The notes beneath the pieces are model-generated. The model saw only the letters and a list, made by a program, of their open reading frames with translations. It did no database searches and was not told the origin of the DNA. From assembly GCF_040115645.1 (NCBI RefSeq), contig NW_027096063.1:1-64000 (forward strand): 64,000 bases of DNA. Direction: 5' to 3'. This DNA comes from Euwallacea fornicatus (lineage: Eukaryota > Arthropoda > Insecta > Coleoptera > Curculionidae). Of this stretch, positions 29,471 to 38,093 are shown in pieces; within the stretch, counting starts at the first letter, position 1; every line of letters begins with the position of its first letter. The position numbers and the translations under genes are program-made.

Positions 29471-32425
29471 CTATCTCTCTCTTCTTTTCTCTTCCTTTGC
29501 TTTACTCTTCATTATTCTAACAAACATTTCCATTATCTCACTTAATTCCTCCAGTTTTCCCTCTCTCAATTTGTCTCTAACTGTGCCCTCATCAATATTT
29601 GTCCCTATTTTTTCTCTTGTTCTCCTTCTAATGTCTTCGAATTTGTGGCATTCATAAATTGTGTGTTGTACCGTATCCCTTTTCTCACAGCCAAACCAGC
29701 ACCCATCGTCATCCACCTTTCCAATTCGTTTAAAGTAAGCATTGTATACTCCATGTCCCGTCAAAACCTGTGTTGTATAATAATTTACCAATCCTTTTTT
29801 CATTTCTAGCCACTGTCTGATTTCTGGAATATATTCTTTTGTTATACCTGTGTATCTGTCCCACCTTCTCTGCCATTCCACCAAAAGTTCCTCCCCTGCT
29901 TGCGCCCTATACTCTTTGCCGTTTCTGTAAATATTTATTCTCTCTTGTATAGTTAATTCAATAGGTGGTATTCCCGCTATCACTTCCACCGCTTCCGTTG
30001 GTACCGTCCTATATGCCGCTGTTATGCAAATTGCCAATCTTCGATTTATTCTAGTCATTTTTTGTTGATATAATTTATACCTAATTGCTTCCGCCCATAT
30101 TGGCGCTGCATATAGCACCATTGACGTCACCGTTGTCACTAATAATTTTTTCTTTTCTGCCGTTGGTCCTTTTATTTTCGGGGTTATCATCATTAAATTA
30201 TTTATTGTTGCATGCGCTTTAATTGTAATTTTGTTTATGTGTTCTGTCATTCTCATATCTTTGTCTATGTGTACTCCCAGGTATTTTGCTGAATGTGTAT
30301 TTTTTAACTGTATTTTTCCCAAATTGAGTGTTACGTTTTTTAATTTTCTTCTTCCTGCTATTATTACTATTTCTGTTTTGTGAACTGCTAATCGTATATT
30401 CATTCTTTCCATTCTGTACATAATCCTTTCCATTGCATAATTTGCTTTATCAACTAAAATCTCACTTGTCTTGGCCCGTACCATCACTGCTAAATCATCC
30501 GCAAATGCTATAGTATCTACTCCTTCCTCTATATTTTCCTCGAGAACCTGATTATAAAAGATATTCCATAGAATTGGTCCTAGCACGGAGCCCTGCGGGA
30601 CTCCGCACGTTACTTTAAAACTCTCTCCATTTCGGGTTACTATTTTCCTATTGCTGAGGTACGACTTTATTATTTCTATTAGATATCCACTGACTTGCCC
30701 TCTTTCCACACTTTCCAATATATGCTTCCAGGGTGCCGCGTTAAAAGCATTCTCCACGTCCAACAGTATCAACACTGCCATCTCTCTATTTTTTGTTGCT
30801 TTTGTGTTTATTCTTTTTACCACTTTTTGTACTTCACTTATTGCATCCACTGCCGATCTGTTCTTACGATATCCATATTGTTTTTTACTCAATAGTTTTT
30901 TTTCTTCTATTTCCGTTACTAGTCTACCTTTCAATAACATTTCAAAAACCTTTCCCACCACATCCATCAGGCATATCGGGCGAAAACTCTGTAAATCTTG
31001 AATTTGTTTTTTTGGCTTCTCAATTAAGATCAATTTTGTTGTCTTCCAAATTTCCGGAAATTCCAATTTTTTCAAGCACCCGTTAAAAGTTTCCAAGAAG
31101 GTTTCTCCATACTTTCCAATACATGCCTTTATCACTTCTGGGGGAATGCCATCCATCCCAGGAGACTTTGTGAGTTTTATCTGTCCCGCCACCTCTCTAA
31201 GTTCTTTCATTTCGAAGAGGGGGATGTCTTCCTTTTTAATAGTGTTTTTAACCCACAGTTCCTCTTTCATTTTTGGAAATAACTTATTCACTTGTTCTTT
31301 TATTGTTTCTTCCGTTATGTCTGTATTATTTCTTTGTTTCAATCTTTTCATAACTATTTTATAAGCTCTTCCCCAGACATCCCCCTCCAGCTCTTCACAC
31401 AGTTGTTCCCACTTTTTCTTTTTACTTTCGCTAATCGCCTTCTTAAGTTCTTTTTTCGCTTTTTTTAATTGTTCTTTTGCGTCCTCCAAGACTCCCTGCT
31501 CCATATTTCTTCTTCTCAATCTCGTAACTTTGCGTCTTTTCCTTATACAGTCTTTTCTTTTTTCTTTTATGTTCCGATTCCACCAATATATTGGCATTCT
31601 TTTGTCCGATGTTATGTTTTTTTGCAGATAATTTTCACACAGTTCTCTAATCGATTCAATCAGCGTTTCCGGATTATTTATTCCTTTCTGTCCCAGTTTG
31701 TCATGCTTTGCTTCAATCATCCTTGTCAATGCTTCATCTGTCACTTTCCAAGTTCTACCGCTTCGTGTTCCGATATCCCGCTCTTCCCTCTCGCCACCCA
31801 CGTTAAATCCGATATAATGATGGTCACTTAAACTTTCTTCATTCTGTAGTACCGCCCATTCACTAATTGTTCCGCTTATTCTCCTCGATGCCACCGTGAA
31901 ATCTATCAATGATGATCCCCTGCCCCCCTGAAAAGTATTTGTCGTTCCCCTATTTAGCACCCTCAGATCCCTTGCTGCTATCCAGTCTCCCAGCATCAGT
32001 CCTCTTGCATTTGTTTTTTCTGAACCAAACATTTCCGTCTTTGCGTTTAAGTCTCCCCCTATTATGATCTCCCTTCCCCTCACTTCATTCAGGTAAATGT
32101 CCATATTTGTAAGTAGCGTCTGAAAGTCCCCCATCTTTCCATTTGGAGAAAAATACGTTGATATCACTATAATTTCCTGTAATTCTAATGCTGTAAACCC
32201 TCTACCCTGGTGCCACCTTTTAACTCCGATTGCCCTGTTATTAATATACACAAAAACATCCCGATTCAAATCACAATTAAATTTCGTTGCCAACTTTTCG
32301 TTCGGTTCCTGTCCTATTACAATATCAATTTGCTCTTCCGTCATTTTCTGATATAACATGTCATGTGCTGCTCTGCTTCTATTCAAATTTATTTGTATTA
32401 TTCTAATTTCTGTCCTTGGCTTCAT
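29471..32425 (-). CDS. Element H ORF2, APE endonuclease-reverse transcriptase (984 aa)
   Basis: ATG 32425 lies 23 nt inside ORF1, in another frame. Endonuclease: QINLNRSRAAHDML, VIGQEPN (Glu), GGDLNAKT, LSDHHYIGF. Reverse transcriptase: KSPGMDGIPPEV, FRPICLMDVVGK, KQYGYRKNRSA, DVENAFNAAPW, GVPQGSVLGPILW, and FADDLAVMV where all others have YADD (near residue 639), then KTEIVIIAGRRK and KYLGVHID. The C-terminal knuckle is CWFGCEKRDTVQHTIYEC, with an extra residue between the first two Cys. The Lys/Arg-rich C-terminus (KSKAKEEKRRER) may act in RNA binding or nuclear import (inference). Confidence 0.9.
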   Translation of the reverse strand: MKPRTEIRIIQINLNRSRAAHDMLYQKMTEEQIDIVIGQEPNEKLATKFNCDLNRDVFVYINNRAIGVKRWHQGRGFTALELQEIIVISTYFSPNGKMGDFQTLLTNMDIYLNEVRGREIIIGGDLNAKTEMFGSEKTNARGLMLGDWIAARDLRVLNRGTTNTFQGGRGSSLIDFTVASRRISGTISEWAVLQNEESLSDHHYIGFNVGGEREERDIGTRSGRTWKVTDEALTRMIEAKHDKLGQKGINNPETLIESIRELCENYLQKNITSDKRMPIYWWNRNIKEKRKDCIRKRRKVTRLRRRNMEQGVLEDAKEQLKKAKKELKKAISESKKKKWEQLCEELEGDVWGRAYKIVMKRLKQRNNTDITEETIKEQVNKLFPKMKEELWVKNTIKKEDIPLFEMKELREVAGQIKLTKSPGMDGIPPEVIKACIGKYGETFLETFNGCLKKLEFPEIWKTTKLILIEKPKKQIQDLQSFRPICLMDVVGKVFEMLLKGRLVTEIEEKKLLSKKQYGYRKNRSAVDAISEVQKVVKRINTKATKNREMAVLILLDVENAFNAAPWKHILESVERGQVSGYLIEIIKSYLSNRKIVTRNGESFKVTCGVPQGSVLGPILWNIFYNQVLEENIEEGVDTIAFADDLAVMVRAKTSEILVDKANYAMERIMYRMERMNIRLAVHKTEIVIIAGRRKLKNVTLNLGKIQLKNTHSAKYLGVHIDKDMRMTEHINKITIKAHATINNLMMITPKIKGPTAEKKKLLVTTVTSMVLYAAPIWAEAIRYKLYQQKMTRINRRLAICITAAYRTVPTEAVEVIAGIPPIELTIQERINIYRNGKEYRAQAGEELLVEWQRRWDRYTGITKEYIPEIRQWLEMKKGLVNYYTTQVLTGHGVYNAYFKRIGKVDDDGCWFGCEKRDTVQHTIYECHKFEDIRRRTREKIGTNIDEGTVRDKLREGKLEELSEIMEMFVRIMKSKAKEEKRRER

Positions 32426-34304
32426 TGTTCTGATTTTTGTTATCTTTTTCTTTTGCTTCCTTCATCATCACCGATTCTGTTCTGCTCAGATTTCGCTCGT
32501 ACACTGTAGTTTTCCTTCTATCACTGTTTTTTTTCTCTTTCAATGCCGTTCTGAACGCCAAGCAGTCTCTCGTTCCTATTCTGTGTCCTGTCATTTTACA
32601 GATAGGGCATTCTTCCTCATTTTCGCATTCTCTTCTTTTATGTCCCTGTTTTCCGCATCTATAACAGTTGCCCTTTCTATCAGGCCCTTTACACCTTTCC
32701 TCTTTATGGTCATACGCCCAACACTTATTACATTTTCCCACATTTATTCGTTTTTCTAAATTGCAGTTTACCAGTCCTACCCGTAAATATCTTCTGTCTT
32801 GTAATGCATTATTCTTCTCTCCCTTAATGATTATTGTCGCAGCTTGTGTATTATTTAAATTTGGTCTGAGGTTGCTCACTGTATAGGTTCCTATTTCCTG
32901 CACCCCCACTTCTCTTTCTATGGCTGTCATCACTTCCTCCTTGGTTGTATTTGCGTCTATACCTCTTATATGTAACACCATCGTATCTTCCTTTCCTCCT
33001 AATTTTTCTATTTTTAGTTGTGGGTTCGCTTCATTTATTACTTTTGCTATGTTTTCTTGTGCTTTCCTGTCTTTGTTCGTGATTATGAGTAGTTTTCCTT
33101 CTCTAGTGCTTCTGATTTTTTGTATTCCTGCTGCTGCCGTGCTATTTTTCATAGTTTTTGTAATTTCGTTTAACGTCTCCCTGTACTTTTCCTTTTCTGA
33201 ATTGACTACTATCGCATAACTTCTGTGCCCTGTTTCCTTCGTTTGCGTCCACTTTTTTCCCGTTGTATATATTTTTACTGTTATTTTTGTTCCTTGTATA
33301 ACCGTTTCAATTAACTTCTTGAGTCGCTCCAGTTTTATTGTTTTTATTTCATGTATTGCTATGCATTCTTCTGTTAATTCTGTTTTTAATTTTTTCATTA
33401 CTTCAAAAAGATTTTTTTCTGATTCATAACTAACTTTAACTATTTTTTTACTCATTGGTACCCTAACATTTGTCGTACGAATACAAAAGTTTTGTTCAAT
33501 TATTCCTAAATCCTCTCTTATGTCAATCAATTCAGGGTACCTAAGTTTGTACTGCTTCAAAATACCCTCATCCATGTTTTTTTCACTTGGTCCCACTAAC
33601 ACCACCTTTATTATCTTGTTTTCTGTCTCCAAAGGATTTCCAACTTCTATCGTGCTATTCACAAAAATACCTTCACCCCATTCTTCTTCCGCAATATCTT
33701 GAAATTCTTCATATGTCGTCACATTTTTTATACTTTGTATTGTTCCTTCCTGTGATGTTTGCGTGCTTTGTTCTTTTGTTTCTGATCTGGTTTGTGTTTC
33801 TGTGTCTATCAGCATTTTTTCCACTTTCTCAAAACGATGTTCTGTTATCCAATTTCTAATTGTTGTTCTGTTCAATACTTCCACTTGTCGGCTCAGTCTG
33901 TTAATTTGCTCTTTCAGTTCTCTTTTAGTGTTTTTGTCCATGTTCTTATTCATTTCCTTACAGATATTTGTCACTGCCGTCATCGCTTCTGTTATCACGA
34001 ATGCTTCCGGACTTTCTTTCTTTTTGTATATTTCTTTTTCTTCCCCACTCTCCTCTGGTTTACGTTTTCTTGATTTTTCATACATTTCTTCATTCCATGA
34101 TGCTCTTCTTGTTTGCTCCCCGAATCTTTTTAAAAACCTTCCCGACGTTATGTTTGTTTGTTTAAACTGTTTCAAATTATATTTATCTATATTTTTGTTA
34201 TCCATTTCTGGCTTATCATTCTCTTCTTCTCTTTTTGTATGTTCTTTTTCTGTTTCCTTACTTTCTTCTCTTTCTTCGTTTTCTTTAAAAGTTTTTTGTT
34301 CCAT
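32403..34304 (-). CDS. Element H ORF1, Gag-like zinc-knuckle protein (633 aa)
   Basis: An intact frame from ATG 34304 (MEQKTFKENEE). The N-terminus is highly charged, Glu/Lys-rich, about residues 1-90. IYKKKESPEAFVITEAM near 95 matches A and D. Central Gag-like region, then MVLHIRGIDANTTKEEVMTAI and RYLRVGLVNCNLEKRINV before three knuckles: CNKCWAYDHKEERC, CYRCGKQGHKRREC and CPICKMTGHRIGTRDC (about 520-575). It lacks the SILEQEDRDI block of the B/F/I/J/K group and belongs with A, D and E. The role is presumed to be RNA binding and RNP assembly. Confidence 0.87.
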   Translation of the reverse strand: MEQKTFKENEEREESKETEKEHTKREEENDKPEMDNKNIDKYNLKQFKQTNITSGRFLKRFGEQTRRASWNEEMYEKSRKRKPEESGEEKEIYKKKESPEAFVITEAMTAVTNICKEMNKNMDKNTKRELKEQINRLSRQVEVLNRTTIRNWITEHRFEKVEKMLIDTETQTRSETKEQSTQTSQEGTIQSIKNVTTYEEFQDIAEEEWGEGIFVNSTIEVGNPLETENKIIKVVLVGPSEKNMDEGILKQYKLRYPELIDIREDLGIIEQNFCIRTTNVRVPMSKKIVKVSYESEKNLFEVMKKLKTELTEECIAIHEIKTIKLERLKKLIETVIQGTKITVKIYTTGKKWTQTKETGHRSYAIVVNSEKEKYRETLNEITKTMKNSTAAAGIQKIRSTREGKLLIITNKDRKAQENIAKVINEANPQLKIEKLGGKEDTMVLHIRGIDANTTKEEVMTAIEREVGVQEIGTYTVSNLRPNLNNTQAATIIIKGEKNNALQDRRYLRVGLVNCNLEKRINVGKCNKCWAYDHKEERCKGPDRKGNCYRCGKQGHKRRECENEEECPICKMTGHRIGTRDCLAFRTALKEKKNSDRRKTTVYERNLSRTESVMMKEAKEKDNKNQNNEAKDRN

Positions 34305-34625
34305 TGATTTTTGTTTCCCAGTGCATCGTGAGACAAGGAGCGGACCGAAAAAACCAAGAACGGGTATACCCTCGGGATCTCTCCCTACCCCAGTTCCCTT
34401 AGGCCTGGCCTTCGTTTTCCTAGTCCCGGAATTCCGGACGGACTAGGGCCCACACGGAGCAACACTGGTCCCGACACCAGTGTCCATGTCTCACTTCCCG
34501 ATGACGGCCCGAAGTGACTGGTCCCTGACTTGCATCCGGTTCCTCCATCGGCAGAGCACGCTCACATCAGTCTCGCAGTATTTGCGAGACACTCCCAGGT
34601 ATCACCAGATGGTCGTCCATCTTTG
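34305..34625 (-). promoter_or_regulatory. Element H 5' UTR with a series of perfect hairpins
   Basis: About 320 bases without a gene between ORF1 and the 5' ribozyme-like RNA. Inverted repeats: CCTAGTCC (34419-34426) / GGACTAGG (34440-34447) around palindrome CGGAATTCCG; ACACTGG (34462-34468) / CCAGTGT (34477-34483); TCACTTC (34491-34497) / GAAGTGA (34511-34517); GTCTCGCA (34570-34577) / TGCGAGAC (34583-34590). It could drive internal initiation or packaging (inference). Confidence 0.6.
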
Positions 34626-34736
34626 CCTTCCGCGTTAGTTACACTCTCTCCTTTTCATCAGGATTAACACCCGATTTCCAGAAGACATAGTATCCAGGGG
34701 CCACCACGTGGAGGTGCGGATAGGACTTTAGCCCCC
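34626..34736 (-). ncRNA. Element H 5'-terminal HDV-like ribozyme candidate
   Basis: Sense from 34736: GGGGGC pairs with GCCCCU, putting a G-U wobble at position 1 as in HDV. P3 is CACC-UCCACGU-GGUG with a loop close to the HDV L3 sequence. GG follows P1', able to pair with the loop CC (P1.1). P4 contains AUCGGG/CCUGAU and CUUCU/AGGAG. Then CUAAC (J4/2) and CGGAAGG (P2', + 34626-34632), which pairs with CCUAUCCG with one bulge. It is the copy closest to the classic HDV consensus. Confidence 0.7.
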
Positions 34737-34768
34737 AACCTGAACTAACCTGAACTAACCTGAACTAA

Positions 34769-34770
<2 letters not shown>
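34737..34770. repeat. Telomeric 10-bp repeat tract, 34 bp
   Basis: 3.4 repeat units. Confidence 0.9.
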
Positions 34771-34799
<29 letters not shown>

Positions 34800-35016
34800 G
34801 TCAAGAGGAGAAAAACCTTCCAAAGGTACCCGGTCTGGTGGCCTGGCGACCGGGTTATGTGCGAATTCACCTCCCGTGGGAGGCGCCTACCCACTAAAAA
34901 ACTCCCCTGCTTCGTCCATACCCAGCTCCCATTCGGTACCGCCGCGAGGGCATTCCTTCGAATGGGTAGGGGACGATGGCTCTCCGCGCTTTCCCCGTGA
35001 TTTTTTCCTTTGCTCA
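34771..35016 (-). promoter_or_regulatory. Element I poly(A) and conserved 3' UTR RNA
   Basis: Hairpin ACCCGGTC (34828-34835) / GACCGGGT (34848-34855), 8 perfect pairs, loop TGGTGGCCTGGC; then CACCTCCC/GGGAGGCG as the variable hairpin and CTACCCACTAAAA. Confidence 0.8.
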
Positions 35017-38000
35017 CTAAGGGGAGGGTAAGGAGAGGGAGGGCGAGTCCCTAAGTGACCTCTCGTATTCACACTTTTCCCGCATTATTGCCTCGAGCAT
35101 ACGCAGCACTGCATCCCGCGATTTTACATCCCTCAACAGCATATCAGCTGCGTTTCCCTCCGTAATGTCCACACCACATGCATCACGAGCTGCCCTTCTA
35201 TGCGAGGCAAATTTCCCACACTCGAAGACCGTGTGCGCCGGAGTATCCCTGCACCCACAGTACCAACATGCATCCGTCCTGGCTTTACCTATGCGTTTGA
35301 GGTAAGTTCCAAAAGTTCCATGACCACACAAAGCTTGCGTCACGTAGTAGTTCAGACCGCGACTTCCCCGCTCGCACCATTTAGCCACGTCCCGTACAAA
35401 TGTCTTAGCATGGCCCGCATAGGAGTCCCACCTAGTCTGCCATTTAGCCATTAATTCCTTGCGTAGCACCTCCTTGTCCCGTCCATGTTCCGCCTTGCCT
35501 TCCAGGTACAACTGAGTTCTTTCCCACACTAACAAGTCTATTGGGGGAATGCCCGCCAATACCTGCGCCACAGTCGTAGATAACGTTCTGTACCCGCACA
35601 CCACAAGTATTGATAGCCTTCTATTAAGTCCTTCAAGCTTCCCCAGATATACTTGCTTGCCCGTATAATGGCCCCATACCGCCGAGGCGTATAGCACCAC
35701 CGAAGTACCCACCGTCGCCAACAGTCTCCTTTTCTCAGTAGAGCACCCGCCAATCCTGGGCATGATCTTGGCAAGCGCGTTTATCATGCCCCCTACCTTA
35801 TCAGCGGTTTTTTTCATATGCGCGCCAAAGTTACAGTCCCTACCGTAATGTACGCCCAAATATCTGATACATTCGCAGCTACGTAAGATATCATCATCAA
35901 TTTTAACGCTGAAGTTCCTCAGTTTCCTCCTGCCGGACAGCATCACCATCTCAGTCTTGGACTTTGCCACCGTTAGACCCATGGACTCCAATTTATTAAT
36001 AACTCTCTTAACCGCCGCAACCGCGGTCTCTTCAAGCCTGACCCCATTTTTCTCCCATACAATTATGGAGAGGTCATCCGCGTAAGCTATTAATTTAGCT
36101 CCAACCACTCCTTCCAAGTCTAACACCTCGTCGTAAAACACATTCCACAATGTCGGCCCCAACACTGAACCCTGTGGAACGCCGCAACTTATTTCCAAGA
36201 AGGGCGCGTCCACTCCTAAATCGATCCTTCTATCTGACAGGTAGGAACTGATCAGATTGCACAAGTAGGGACTGATTTCCTTTCTCCTCAAAGCCTTCAG
36301 AATGCCTTCCCACGGCGCACTGTTAAAGGCATTTGCGATGTCAAGACATATCATCGCACAGAAGCTCATGCTCCCGTACGACGATCCGGAGCATGTATCC
36401 TTCACCACTGCTTGGATGGCCATCATAGCATCTACGGTAGATCTGCCCTTGCGAAATCCATATTGTGAGTCAGAGAGGGCTCTTTTGGCAACTATTTCCT
36501 CGTTTAACCTATCGCATATTATGCGCTCATAAACTTTGCCCGCGACATCAATTAGGCAGATCGGTCTATAAGTGGGAACATCATCCGGTTGTTTCTTCGG
36601 TTTTTCAATAAGCACCAGCTTTGCCTTTTTCCATATTTTCGGAAAGATCTGCCTTTCAAAATGCCAGTTGTACATGTTCAGCATGAAACCTAAGTGCTTT
36701 TTCCCAATTTTACAGAATATATCCGCCGTGATTCCGTCGGGGCCGGGAGCTTTCCTGGGGCTGATCGACTCGAGCGCCCTAATTAACTCGGTCTCGCAAA
36801 TCTGAGGTAAATATTCACCATCCACCCTGATTCTAACACTTTTTTTGTTCTTAGGTCCAACAGGAAACAGCAGCCCAGCCTGCTGAATGATCGTCTCCTT
36901 GGTGATGGCATTGTAAGTACCCAGTTTAAGCCTCTTTACCACCAGTTTGTAGGCCTTGCCCCAAATGTCCTGCTCCAACTCACAACAGAGGTCTCTCCAT
37001 TTACCATTTTTGCTCTTTCTTATTTCCCTTTTCAGTTCTCTTTTACTTTCCTTGTAAACCTCCAATAGATGTTCGGCCAGCATAGACGTCTCGTCCCTCC
37101 TCCTTTTACCATTGGCTCTGGTAAATTCTCTGCGAGCCGTAACGCAACGACGTCTTAACGACTTGATTTCCTCGTTCCACCAGTAAACTGGTGGACGTGT
37201 GGATCTACCCTGGCCAATGTACCTATCACAGTATTCACCAATTTTTTGGATCACCTCCTTGCAGGTTTGTCCTTCAAATTTTCCAAACAGATCCTTTAGG
37301 TTCCCTTCAAAGGCTGTAACATTCCTGTCCGTTAGCTTCCACCTTCTCTTCCCCGCACTATCAGACGTCGCCCCCCGACCGGTAAGGTAAGTATTATCCC
37401 CCCGATCATTTCCTAATTGGACGCCGTACCTTATCGCCCTGTGGTCACTCAGAGTCTCCTCCCCCTCCATGACCCTCCACCCTTGAATGCGCCCAGCCAT
37501 TCTACCATTACCAATAGTTACGTCGATTATTGACTCACCGTTTTTCCGAACGAAGGTGGCGACCCCGCCCTCATTGAACGCTAACATTTCGTGAGCAACC
37601 ATCCAACTTTCCAGAAGGTCCCCCCTTCGATTGGTCACGGTGGAGCCAAAAATCGCGGACTTGGCATTAAAGTCCCCCCCCAATAATTACCCCCAGACCC
37701 TTGAGATCTTTCATGTGCATGGACAAATTATCCAGCAAGGATTCAAAGTCTTTGTCCCTCCCATTTGGGGAGAAATAACAAGAGAAAAACGCTACTTTGT
37801 CCATTACACACATAACATATCCCTTACCACATATCTTATCAACTAATCTCCTATTACTAATTAACCCTATAAAACAGTCCTTATCACTATCAACAATGTC
37901 CAAGTTCTTAATTTTACGGTTTGGTTCACATCCCAGGACAACATCGATCGCCCAATCTCTAGTGTATGCCGCAGCCAAGTCGTGTGCAGCCATACATCTG

Positions 38001-38089
38001 TTGAAATTGAGCTGTAGCACCGACATAGTATCATTAATTACATCAGGGGCACGGTCCTTATGTTTTTTGGATGTTTTCCTGGCCGACAT
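35017..38089 (-). pseudogene. Element I ORF2, APE endonuclease-reverse transcriptase, one frameshift
   Basis: Starts at ATG 38089, four bases after the ORF1 stop (TAG GAAC ATG). The first frame carries VLQLNFNRCMAAHDL, VLGCEPN and reaches IIGGG. At a run of nine C on + (37673-37681) the frame shifts, and the rest continues as MGGDFNAKS, LSDHRAIR, KAPGPDGITAD, YRPICLIDVAGK, SQYGFRKGRST, DIANAFNSAPW, GVPQGSVLGPTLW, YADDLSIIV, KTEMVMLSGRRK, a C-terminal knuckle CWYCGCRDTPAHTVFEC and a stop at 35017. J has a shorter C run here. One extra base, or a sequencing error in the run, is the only lesion visible. Confidence 0.88.
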
Positions 38090-38093
38090 GTTC

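Larger units (their letters stand above)
29138..34736 (-). mobile_element. Element H: full-length intact telomeric non-LTR retrotransposon (A/T-rich)
   Basis: Poly-T 29138-29153, 3' UTR, intact ORF2 and ORF1 overlapping by 23 nt, and a structured 5' UTR ending in an HDV-like RNA that starts with G. Coding sequence is far more A/T-rich than that of G and F, so it is a distinct lineage. It is a candidate autonomous element. Confidence 0.92.

Noticed and set aside
29348..29490. Functional signal in the CT-rich run of the H 3' UTR
   Set aside because: Low-complexity sequence with no repeat unit or structure I can support.
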